The translations under genes and the position numbers were made by a program. A model generated the notes under the pieces. It saw only the letters and a list, made by a program, of their open reading frames with translations, was not told the origin of the DNA and did not search any database. Of a DNA stretch of 6,499 nucleotides, positions 1-5,829 are shown piece by piece. This DNA comes from JBOGDS01 sp050743075 (GTDB taxonomy: Bacteria > Actinomycetota > Actinomycetes > Jiangellales > Jiangellaceae). Numbering within the stretch: position 1 is the first letter of the stretch; every line of letters begins with the position of its first letter. Location: assembly GCA_050743075.1 (NCBI GenBank), contig JBOGDS010000134.1, positions 1 through 6,499 on the forward strand. The letters are read 5' to 3'.

Positions 1-71
1 TGCGCGTCCTGACGTCACCGCTCAGACGGACAGATCACCCTCAACGACTGGGCTTCCGGCCCTCAAACCCC

Positions 72-99
72 CTCCTCGGACCCACAGAAACCCGAGGAG
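72..99. repeat. 8-bp perfect inverted repeat (hairpin)
   Basis: CTCCTCGG at 72-79 pairs perfectly with CCGAGGAG at 92-99 around a 12-base loop. There is no clear U-run on either side. It sits at the left edge of the recombinase remnant, so it may be a hairpin from the original element, a weak terminator, or chance in GC-rich DNA. Confidence 0.4.
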
Positions 100-351
100 T
101 CCCCGATTTCTGCCGCTGGATCCAGATCACCGGTCCGACCACGACGGCAATCCGAACCGCAGACCGCGGCGGTGGGCCGGCCTGCACCCGGGACACCGAA
201 CCCGGTGACGGGGAAACCGGCGCAGACTCGGACCAATGCGCCCGCGACGGCGCTGCACTGCGAGACAGTGTTGCGCGGCTTCTATGAGTACCACCTGCAG
301 GCCGGGACCGGGCCGATCGTCAACCCGTTCCCCCTGGTCCGGGCAGGCAGG
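87..351 (+). pseudogene. Tyrosine recombinase/integrase, frameshifted N-terminal fragment
   Basis: Two reading frames together read like the N-terminal core-binding (SAM-like) region of actinobacterial phage-type tyrosine integrases. One frame gives VPDFCRWIQIT at 99-131. After a frameshift somewhere between about 132 and 170, another gives NPVTGKP followed by APATALHCETVLRGFYEYHL and AGTGPIVNPFPL, down to about 348. From memory, intact family members have a similar DFCRWIQ segment, then NPVTGKP, then CETVLR-FYDFHL and NPFPL, and continue into an HHNPMEPF block and a catalytic domain with the Arg...His-x-x-Arg...Tyr residues. None of that catalytic part is present, because the frame stops at 355-357 right after the NPFPL block. 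The gene is therefore dead: frameshifted, without a clear start and missing its catalytic domain. Family recognition is from remembered motifs, not from a search. Confidence 0.65.
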
Positions 352-578
352 TGTTGACCGTCGTTCTGGATGACGACGTAGAGCTCGGGGACCGCCGCTG
401 AGGTTGCAGACGGTGGCTGAGCGCCAGTGCCCGGATTGATCTTTGTGGTCGGCGCCGTCACGTTGCCGTGCACCTGAAGGATGCTTCCGGAGCAGACGAC
501 GACGGCCCTCCCGCCGTATTTGTCGTGGAGGACGCCGCGGGAGGGCCGTGCTGGATGCGCGGAGGCATCGTTGGTCAC
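350..578 (-). other. Unidentified open stretch between mobile-element fragments
   Basis: Between the end of integrase similarity (about 350) and the DUF6431-like start (571), the best-looking frame runs on the minus strand. A GTG at 578-576 is followed by an open frame whose middle looks protein-like, with a hydrophobic patch AVVVCSGSILQV and, further on, PELYVVIQNDGQHL. There is no ribosome binding site before the GTG, and the frame runs on antisense into the integrase fragment as far as 282, so its C-terminal part is unlikely to be native. It could be a piece of an unknown gene joined by rearrangement, or a chance frame. I do not recognise it. Confidence 0.2.
502..549. repeat. 13-bp perfect inverted repeat (strong hairpin)
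   Basis: ACGGCCCTCCCGC at 502-514 is exactly complementary to GCGGGAGGGCCGT at 537-549, with a 22-base loop. It ends 12 bases before the GGAGG of the DUF6431-like start. No U-run follows on either strand. It may be a bidirectional terminator-type hairpin or a structured end of a mobile element; the sequence does not decide which. Confidence 0.6.
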
Positions 579-642
579 GGTAGAGGCTGATCAGATTCGG
601 GTCGAGTTGCGGTTGGCGGCCGGGCAGGTCGACTGTCCGGGG
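571..642 (+). pseudogene. DUF6431-like protein, first 24 codons only
   Basis: A GGAGG at 561-565 lies 5 bases before a TTG at 571, which opens a frame reading MVTVEADQIRVELRLAAGQ then VDCPG. This resembles the start of actinobacterial DUF6431-type proteins, which as I recall begin with an acidic/basic helix, an AAG-x-x-x-CPGCG cysteine motif and a tryptophan-containing WGH segment, and often sit near transposases and integrases. The expected second Cys and the rest are missing. After CPG (634-642) the sequence turns into the opposite-strand transposase fragment. I read this as the 5' stub of a gene cut by rearrangement. Assignment rests on about 24 residues plus a well-placed ribosome binding site, so the family name is tentative. 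Confidence 0.45.
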
Positions 643-647
643 GTGCA

Positions 648-899
648 GAACCGATGCGCCCGGTGGTGGGTCCACAGCCGCGACAGCCCCTCCCCGGTCA
701 GCATGCCGCAGACCGTGCGGCGGCCCGGCTGCGCCGCGAACCCCCCGCCCAGCGCGCAGAAGGTCCGAAACGTCGGCTCGGTGAAACAGGGCCGGAACAG
801 GACCAGCAGCGCCATCAGCGACGGGGCCAGCGCTAGGCTAGGCTCGGCTGAAGGAGCATCGGCGCGCTCGAAGCTTGGGGAAGCCGTAGAGCCGCACAC
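648..899 (-). pseudogene. DDE transposase (IS701/IS4-like), N-terminal fragment
   Basis: The frame starting at GTG 899-897 reads, after a short variable leader, LMALLVLFRPCFTEPTF, then FCALGGGFAAQPGRRTVCGM and LTGEGLSRLWTHHRAHRF. This is the conserved N-terminal block of a DDE transposase family common in actinobacteria (similar proteins read FRPCFTAPTF, GRRTVCGMLTGAGLSR, HDRAHRFF). The start is well supported: GAAGGAG at 911-905 lies 5 bases upstream. Similarity ends at HRAHRF near 648; the frame then reads unrelated codons to a TGA at 593-591. The catalytic Asp/Asp/Glu domain is absent, so the gene is non-functional. Its truncated end abuts the DUF6431-like stub on the other strand, suggesting a deletion or recombination joint at about 643-650. 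Exact IS family is from memory. Confidence 0.7.
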
Positions 900-911
900 C
901 GATGCTCCTTC
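850..911 (-). promoter_or_regulatory. Inverted repeat that can hide the transposase RBS and start
   Basis: GAAGGAGCATCGG (911-899, minus strand) is perfectly complementary to CCGATGCTCCTTC (862-850), 13 bp with a 36-base loop. The upstream arm contains the whole Shine-Dalgarno GAAGGAG and the first base of the GTG start; the downstream arm lies inside the coding sequence and encodes part of the leader peptide. In mRNA the stem would mask ribosome entry. Hiding the transposase start in read-through transcripts is known for some insertion sequences such as IS10 and IS50; that this stem does so is inference. Confidence 0.5.
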
Positions 912-1166
912 TTCCGTGCCGTGACGTGGAGTGTGGTTCGCGGGCCGGGTCAGCGGGCGGCTGCGGCCGCGGCGGGGAAGCCATCCCGTCACAATCGTCA
1001 CCCCAGCCCCGGAGGCTGCGGTAGGCGCGCCGCAGCCTCCCCCCACCGGCTGGACTGAGCTGCACCAACTCAACGCCCCCGACATCACCCCAGCAGAAGT
1101 CTTACAGCCCTGCTGCTCGGCGACCCGAAAGCTGCGAAAGTCGAGGACGGACTGCTTCGGCTCGAA
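912..1166. other. Gene-free stretch between transposase remnant and ABC gene
   Basis: No intact gene is supported here. It contains the 11-bp hairpin at 1011-1040. Near its right end there is a possible plus-strand coding relic: one frame reads LNAPDITPAEVLQ up to about 1107 and, with a one- or two-base shift, another reads ALLLGDPKAAKVEDGLLRLE from about 1107 to 1166, running into the ABC stop region. The residue pattern looks protein-like, but I do not recognise the family. No insertion-sequence terminal repeat could be identified. Confidence 0.3.
1011..1040 (-). terminator. Terminator-like hairpin downstream of the ABC gene
   Basis: GGAGGCTGCGG (1011-1021) and CCGCAGCCTCC (1030-1040) form a perfect 11-bp, almost all G/C stem with an 8-base loop. 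It begins 126 bases after the TAA of the ABC exporter in the direction of its transcription. There is no U-run (the minus strand continues GGGGCTGGGG), which is common for actinobacterial terminators. It could equally stop transcripts entering from the left. Confidence 0.5.
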
Positions 1167-4100
1167 TTAGCTGGCGGTGCGCAGGGTGCGGGCGATGTAG
1201 TCGGGGGCGGGTTCGTCGGCGACGATCTGGCCGTTCGCGACGACGAGGACGCGGTCTACCCAGTGCAGTGACTGCGGCCGGTGTGTGACGACCAGTGTCG
1301 TTCGGTCAGCCGAGGCGACGCGCATCGCCTGGTTGACGCGCCGCTCGCTGGCCAGGTCGAGGTTGGATGTCGCCTCGTCGAGGATCAGGATCGAGGGGTC
1401 TCCTAGCAGCGCCCGGGCCAGGCAGACGAGCTGGCGCTGGCCTGCGGACAGCGACCTTCCCCGCTCGGCCACCACGTGGTGGTAACCGCCGGGCAGCCGT
1501 TCGATGAACTCGTGGGCCCCGACCGCACGGGCCGCGGCTTCGACCTCGGCTTCGCTGGCACCGGGACGTGCGTACGCGATGTTGTGGCGGATCGTGCGGG
1601 AGAACAGGTACGGCTCCTGCGGCACGTAGCCGAGATGCTGCCGGTAGCTGGTGACGTCCAGGCTGTCCAGTGCTCGCCCGTCGACGAGCACCGTACCGTC
1701 GGTCGGGTCGTAGAAGCGTGCGATGAGCTTGGACAGCGTCGACTTGCCCGCACCCGTACGGCCGACGAAGGCGACCCGCTGGCCGGCGGGCACGTGCAGG
1801 TCGACGTCGCGGATCGCGTCGGCCGAGGTGTTCGCGTAGCGCAGCCGGACGCGGTCGAAGCGCAGCTCACCACGGAGCTCACAGACCGGCGTGGCGTCGG
1901 GCCGGACAGGCGTCGAGGTCTCCAGGGCGAGCAGTCCTCTGACCCGCACCAGCCCAGTCCGCGCTCGCTGGTAGACGTCGAAGACCTGGGACATCTGCTG
2001 GATGGGCGCGAACACCTGGGCCAGGTACAGCAGGAAAGCGATCAGCGTGCCCAGGGCCAGGGTCCCGGATTCGATGCGCGAGGCGCCGACGCCGAGGACG
2101 GCCGCGATGGCCAGGACCGAGAGCATCTCGATGGTCGCGACATACACCGCGGTGGCGTACAGGCCACGCAGGCTGGCCGCCACGTACTCCCGCCCCAGCG
2201 CAACGAACCGGGCCAGGTTGACCACCTCACGCCGGTAGGCGTGGGTGATGCGGATCCCGGCCATGCTCTCCTGAATGTTCGCGTTGATCCGGGAGACCTG
2301 CTCGCGCGCCTGGTCGTAGGCCACCGACGCCCGCCGCCGGTACCACCAGGTGATCGTGGCGCCGAACGGAATTTCCCCGAGCACCACCAGGGCGAGCATG
2401 GGGTCCAGCGCCACCACGACGATCGTCATGCCCGTGAACGTGGCCAGGCTGACCACCGCGCTGATCAGCCCGACCTGGAACAACTCGGCGATGGCGTCGA
2501 CGTCGGAGGTCATCCGGGTCATCAACCGCCCAGCCTGGGTGCGGTCGTAGAAGTCGACCCCCAGCCGCTGGAGCTGGCCGAAGATCCGTACCCGCAGCGC
2601 GAGCAGGAGACGCTCGGTGCTGCGGACCGTCCACAGGTACCCGCTACGGCGATCCCACCACAGCAACCCGACCAGCGCCGCGGACACCGCACAGATCGCG
2701 AGCAACACCGGCACCGATCCGGCCAGCATGCCGTCGTCGACCGCCCTGCGGACGAGCATCGGGTTGACCAGGACGATGGCTGCCTCGAGAACAACCAGCG
2801 CGAGCCCCACCAGCAGGCCGCCAGCGTAAGGTCGCAGGAATCCCGGCAACCGCAGCGGCCCGCGCGTCGTCCCCTCCCGGCCGAGATCGACGGCGGGCGG
2901 ATCCTTCGGCTCCGGGAGCGCGGCGATCTGGGCGGCCACCGCCGGCGGGATGCCCATCGCGCTACCTGGCAGCGACCCGGTCGCCTCCTGGCGCGACTCC
3001 CAGGCCGAGGCGGTGGCCTCGAACCGGCCAGCGCGGGCCTGGCCGATCAGATCGGCCGCGCCGTCCTCGGCGCGGTCACCGTCGCCGAACAGGTCCCGGT
3101 AGAGCGCCGAACGGGCCAGCAGCTCCGCATGGCTGCCCTGGTCGACCACCCGGCCGCGATCGACCAGGACCACCCGGTCGGCCAGCCGCAGCGTCGACTC
3201 GCGGTAGGCGACCAGCAGGACGGTCCGCTCGGCCAGGAACGGCTCGAGGTTCGCGTGGATGCGCTCCTCGACCGCGACGTCGACCGACGATGTGGCGTCG
3301 TCGAGCAACAAGATGTCAGGTTCGGCCAGCAGCGCCCGGGCCAGCGCCACTCGTTGGCGCTGCCCGCCGGACAGCGTGAAGCCCTTCTCGCCAACGACCG
3401 TGTCGTAGCCCTCGGGCAGCGCCTCGATGAACTCAGCCGCGGCCGCCGCCCGCGCAACCGCCCGGATATCGGCCAGGCTGGCGTCCGGCCGGCCGTAGGC
3501 GATGTTGGCCGCGATCGTGTCCGAGAACAGGAAGCTGTTCTCGAAGACCACGCCGATCCGCCGCCGCAGCTCCGGCAGCGACCAGCGGCGGACGTCGATA
3601 CCGTCGACCGTGACCGTGCCCGCATCCGCATCGAAGAACCGTGGCAGCATCGACAGCGCCGTGGACTTCCCGCATCCCGATGGCCCGACCAGCGCGACGG
3701 TCTCGCCGGCGGCCAGCTCCAGACTGAACCCGCGCAGCACGGGGTGCCCGTCGCCGTCGGCATAGGCGAACCGCAGTTCGTGGAAGGAAACAGTGCCCCC
3801 GCGGGAGGCCACGTTCACCGGGCGGAGCGGCTCGCTGATCTCGGCTTCCAAGTCGAGCAGCTCACCCACCCGCTCCGTCGCTGCCCGGCACAGCGGTGCG
3901 TTCGTCAGGATCATCCCGGCCACCCTCGCCACGCCCACCAGTTCGGCCAGGTAACCCGTGCAGGCCAGGAAGACACCAACGGTCAGGTGGCCGTACAGCA
4001 CCAGCAGACCGCCCGCGAGCAGGACGAGCACCTGACCGGCCAGCGGCGCTCCCTGCAGCGATGCCATGAACGGTGCCCGCAGGCGTACCGCCCGCACCCG

Positions 4101-4925
4101 GGCGGCGAACATGTCCAGCAGCGACCGGTGCAGCCGAACGGTCTCAGCTGGCTGCTGCCCGAACGCCCGCACCACCCGGACGCCGGTGATGGCCTCCTCC
4201 ACCAGGGCCGTCATCTCGGCCTCGCGCTGCTGCGCGTCCCAGCCGGCCGCATAGACCCGGCGGCACTGCCGGCTGGTGACGACGAAGACCACCACGATCA
4301 CACCGACGACCAACGCCGCAACCGGCGGCGACAACATGAACATCACCACCACCGCGAGGATCGCGACCGTCAACGACCCGGCCACCTGCGGGATCCAGCT
4401 CAGCAGGACGTGCACGTAGCGCAGATCGCTGCTAATCCGGGACACCAGCTGGCCACTCTGCAACTGCGCGTGACCGGTGAAATCCAGCCGCTGCAAGGTG
4501 TCGAAGACGTCACGCCGCATGTCGTCCTCGATCCGCAACGCGGTCTTGCCGCCGACATACCGCCAACTGGTCGACAGCACGAACCTGGCGATCGCGACGC
4601 CAACCAGCAGCGCGAGCATCGTGCGAGGAGACGTACCCGAGATGATCGCATCGTCGATGACCCGGCCCTGGGTCAATGGCACGGACGTCACCGCGAATGC
4701 CCACAGAACGGCCAACAGGACCGACCCCAGCAGGGTCCGCCGGTGCCGAAGGAGGTGGGGCGTCAGCCTGCGGAGCGACCCGCCCGCCCGCTCACCGGAT
4801 GACGTGGTCGCTGACTCGGGGGACGATCGGGCCGCTGACGGACCCGACGATGATGTGCCGGAAGAGGGCGGTTGATCTGAGGGATGAGACGACGCCGTGC
4901 TGGACGATGACGGGCGGGCAGGCAC
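1167..4925 (-). CDS. Fused full-length ABC exporter, TMD-NBD-TMD-NBD
   Basis: This is a type IV (ABCB/MsbA-like) exporter of 1252 residues in the cytoplasmic membrane that would use ATP to expel a hydrophobic compound or lipid; the substrate cannot be read from sequence. Layout: a Ser/Pro/Thr-rich tail (1-48), six membrane segments (about 62-340), ATPase 1 (about 370-615), a linker (about 616-690), six membrane segments (about 702-980) and ATPase 2 (about 1015-1250). ATPase 1 has Walker A GPSGCGKST (414-422), LSGGQ (518-522) and Walker B LLLDD, but Asp543 replaces the catalytic Glu, Tyr574 the switch His and Glu462 the Q-loop Gln. ATPase 2 is canonical: GRTGAGKST (1055-1063), Gln1103, LSAGQ (1159-1163), Asp1183-Glu1184 and His1215. 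One hydrolysing and one degenerate site are therefore expected, as in heterodimeric exporters; M. tuberculosis Rv0194 is a fused relative of similar length. GTG start chosen because GGAG (4934-4931) lies 5 bases upstream. Confidence 0.96.
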   Translation of the reverse strand: MPARPSSSSTASSHPSDQPPSSGTSSSGPSAARSSPESATTSSGERAGGSLRRLTPHLLRHRRTLLGSVLLAVLWAFAVTSVPLTQGRVIDDAIISGTSPRTMLALLVGVAIARFVLSTSWRYVGGKTALRIEDDMRRDVFDTLQRLDFTGHAQLQSGQLVSRISSDLRYVHVLLSWIPQVAGSLTVAILAVVVMFMLSPPVAALVVGVIVVVFVVTSRQCRRVYAAGWDAQQREAEMTALVEEAITGVRVVRAFGQQPAETVRLHRSLLDMFAARVRAVRLRAPFMASLQGAPLAGQVLVLLAGGLLVLYGHLTVGVFLACTGYLAELVGVARVAGMILTNAPLCRAATERVGELLDLEAEISEPLRPVNVASRGGTVSFHELRFAYADGDGHPVLRGFSLELAAGETVALVGPSGCGKSTALSMLPRFFDADAGTVTVDGIDVRRWSLPELRRRIGVVFENSFLFSDTIAANIAYGRPDASLADIRAVARAAAAAEFIEALPEGYDTVVGEKGFTLSGGQRQRVALARALLAEPDILLLDDATSSVDVAVEERIHANLEPFLAERTVLLVAYRESTLRLADRVVLVDRGRVVDQGSHAELLARSALYRDLFGDGDRAEDGAADLIGQARAGRFEATASAWESRQEATGSLPGSAMGIPPAVAAQIAALPEPKDPPAVDLGREGTTRGPLRLPGFLRPYAGGLLVGLALVVLEAAIVLVNPMLVRRAVDDGMLAGSVPVLLAICAVSAALVGLLWWDRRSGYLWTVRSTERLLLALRVRIFGQLQRLGVDFYDRTQAGRLMTRMTSDVDAIAELFQVGLISAVVSLATFTGMTIVVVALDPMLALVVLGEIPFGATITWWYRRRASVAYDQAREQVSRINANIQESMAGIRITHAYRREVVNLARFVALGREYVAASLRGLYATAVYVATIEMLSVLAIAAVLGVGASRIESGTLALGTLIAFLLYLAQVFAPIQQMSQVFDVYQRARTGLVRVRGLLALETSTPVRPDATPVCELRGELRFDRVRLRYANTSADAIRDVDLHVPAGQRVAFVGRTGAGKSTLSKLIARFYDPTDGTVLVDGRALDSLDVTSYRQHLGYVPQEPYLFSRTIRHNIAYARPGASEAEVEAAARAVGAHEFIERLPGGYHHVVAERGRSLSAGQRQLVCLARALLGDPSILILDEATSNLDLASERRVNQAMRVASADRTTLVVTHRPQSLHWVDRVLVVANGQIVADEPAPDYIARTLRTAS

Positions 4926-4930
4926 AGAAA

Positions 4931-4934
4931 CTCC
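4931..4934 (-). promoter_or_regulatory. Ribosome binding site of the ABC exporter
   Basis: GGAG on the minus strand lies 5 bases (TTTCT) before the GTG at 4925-4923. It supports this start, and with it the unusual Ser-rich N-terminal tail, over later starts. Confidence 0.6.
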
Positions 4935-4956
4935 GAGACAAGGGCTCGCGGATGGG

Positions 4957-5040
4957 ACTGTCGGCCCGACGCTGGACCAGGACTAACCTTACGCCCCCCG
5001 CAAGGGTCTATCAGTACACTCTCTTGATGTTGCCGACAGT
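4957..5040. repeat. 9-bp inverted repeat flanking the ABC leader
   Basis: ACTGTCGGC at 4957-4965 is matched perfectly by GCCGACAGT at 5032-5040. The 66 bases between hold the possible ABC promoter. If transcription starts upstream of 5040, the arms could pair in the leader RNA; otherwise they could be two copies of a protein-binding half-site. Function is unknown. Confidence 0.4.
4980..5010 (-). promoter_or_regulatory. Possible MerR-type promoter for the ABC exporter
   Basis: On the minus strand TAGACC (5010-5005) and TAGTCC (4985-4980) are separated by exactly 19 bases. The spacer and its edges contain an imperfect dyad, ACCCTTGCG and CGTAAGGTT, around a G-run. A 19-bp spacer with a central dyad is characteristic of promoters activated by MerR-family regulators, which often control drug exporters. 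The -10 and -35 matches are weak and no merR gene lies in the window, so this is speculative. Confidence 0.2.
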
Positions 5041-5044
5041 GCGC

Positions 5045-5060
5045 CAAGCTACTCAGCTTG
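5045..5060. repeat. Perfect 16-base palindromic site CAAGCT-N4-AGCTTG
   Basis: CAAGCT (5045-5050) and AGCTTG (5055-5060) form a perfect dyad with a 4-base centre, 120 bases upstream of the ABC start. The size suits a dimeric regulator's operator or a small hairpin. No U-run follows. Confidence 0.35.
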
Positions 5061-5130
5061 ACTAGCGGGAGCTGGCGGTCTGGGCGAGCCGTGTCGAGGT
5101 CGTGAGCTGAGCGCTTGGGTGGGGGTCATT

Positions 5131-5156
5131 AGACCGGCCCTCGGCGTGGGCGGTCT
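5131..5156 (-). terminator. Possible terminator of the XRE-nucleotidyltransferase unit
   Basis: AGACCG (5131-5136) pairs with CGGTCT (5151-5156). One G-G mismatch further in, CC (5138-5139) pairs with GG (5148-5149), closing an 8-base loop. It lies 160 bases after the nucleotidyltransferase stop and ahead of the ABC gene. There is no U-run, so the terminator role is tentative. Confidence 0.3.
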
Positions 5157-5177
5157 CGTAGGCCGATCGTAGGCCGA
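5156..5177. repeat. Tandem duplication of an 11-base unit
   Basis: TCGTAGGCCGA occurs twice head to tail (5156-5166 and 5167-5177) with no mismatch. It may be a slippage duplication or a pair of binding sites. Confidence 0.55.
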
Positions 5178-5316
5178 GCGTCCTATGCCTTTCTGCAAGC
5201 GCCCGGCATCTGAAGAAGCCGATCATGCTCGACCAGACAGCGAGGCGTGGCTGTGGGGCGCCGCTGTAGGCGTGATCGCCGGGGTTCGATGCATCGCGGA
5301 CGCTCGGCGCAGCTGT

Positions 5317-5829
5317 TCACATCCCCGGGGTTGTGTCGGGCTGGTCCGGCGTCAGCGCCGCGATGTCCGCAAGGTCACGTGGACGGCCGGCCGCCCGCTT
5401 CATCCGTAGCAGGTGTGCAAGCCCGGCGACCTTGAGGCGCACGCCCCGGATCTCCACCACGCGTGCTTCGGCGCGGATTTCCTCGTAGGGCACCCCGCCG
5501 GGGACGTCGCTCATGTAGTCGACCCAGCCGGCGTCGGTCTCCAGCGTCCAGTTCGCGCCGTTGCCGAGGTCCTCCGGGTCGGTCGGGTCGACCGGCAGCA
5601 GGTTGGCGTCAACGCCACGAAGCCTCGCGCCGAGCTCCGCGAACGCGGCGGCGAGACGGCGGAGGTTCTCTCGTTCCTGCGCGGCCAGGATGTCGATGTC
5701 CTTGGTGGCACGGACGTGGCCGTGTGCGATGACGGCGAACCCGCCGATGATGGTGAAGTCGACGCCGTGGCGCTCGAGCGTCGCAAAGACGCGCTCAGGG
5801 TCGAGTGGTGGTGGCGCGTCGTCAGTCAC
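5317..5829 (-). CDS. AbiEii/MenT-class nucleotidyltransferase (candidate toxin)
   Basis: This 170-residue cytoplasmic protein belongs to the polymerase-beta-type nucleotidyltransferase superfamily. The fold signature is visible: IIGGFAVIAHG (27-37, with Gly29-Gly30), then the metal-binding pair in TKDIDIL (Asp44, Asp46), and a likely third carboxylate, Asp104 in GWVDYM. The C-terminal part carries LLRMKRAAGRPRDLADIAAL (140-159), like the conserved Lys and GRPKDxxD segment of AbiEii-type enzymes. Relatives such as AbiEii and mycobacterial MenT transfer nucleotides, in MenT to tRNA, and act as toxins; this substrate is unknown. All three acidic residues are present, so it should be active. The GTG start overlaps the stop of the XRE gene (GTGACTGA), implying coupled translation; there is no good ribosome binding site of its own. 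The main alternative is an antibiotic- or RNA-modifying housekeeping enzyme of the same fold. Confidence 0.88.
   Translation of the reverse strand: MTDDAPPPLDPERVFATLERHGVDFTIIGGFAVIAHGHVRATKDIDILAAQERENLRRLAAAFAELGARLRGVDANLLPVDPTDPEDLGNGANWTLETDAGWVDYMSDVPGGVPYEEIRAEARVVEIRGVRLKVAGLAHLLRMKRAAGRPRDLADIAALTPDQPDTTPGM

Larger units (their letters stand above)
5061..5316. other. Gene-free spacer between the nucleotidyltransferase and ABC genes
   Basis: With the leader elements at 4926-5060 this makes a 391-base intergenic gap. I see no coding sequence or RNA gene. It contains a hairpin at 5131-5156 and an 11-base tandem duplication at 5156-5177. The gap and hairpin suggest the ABC gene is transcribed separately from the XRE-nucleotidyltransferase unit. 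Confidence 0.5.

Noticed and set aside
127..675. A 182-codon minus-strand frame across the left mosaic region
   Set aside because: Arg/Pro-rich composition, and it runs antisense through the integrase relic and in another frame through the transposase end. It is a shadow frame of the real remnants.
1..1166. CRISPR array, tRNA or attachment site near the integrase relic
   Set aside because: No regularly spaced repeats, no tRNA-like cloverleaf and no duplicated core sequence were seen.
1476..4802. A very long plus-strand open frame (over 1100 codons) opposite the ABC exporter
   Set aside because: It is Arg/Gln/His/Pro-rich with no domain, and lies entirely antisense to a gene with all expected motifs. 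Long antisense frames are common opposite GC-rich actinobacterial genes.
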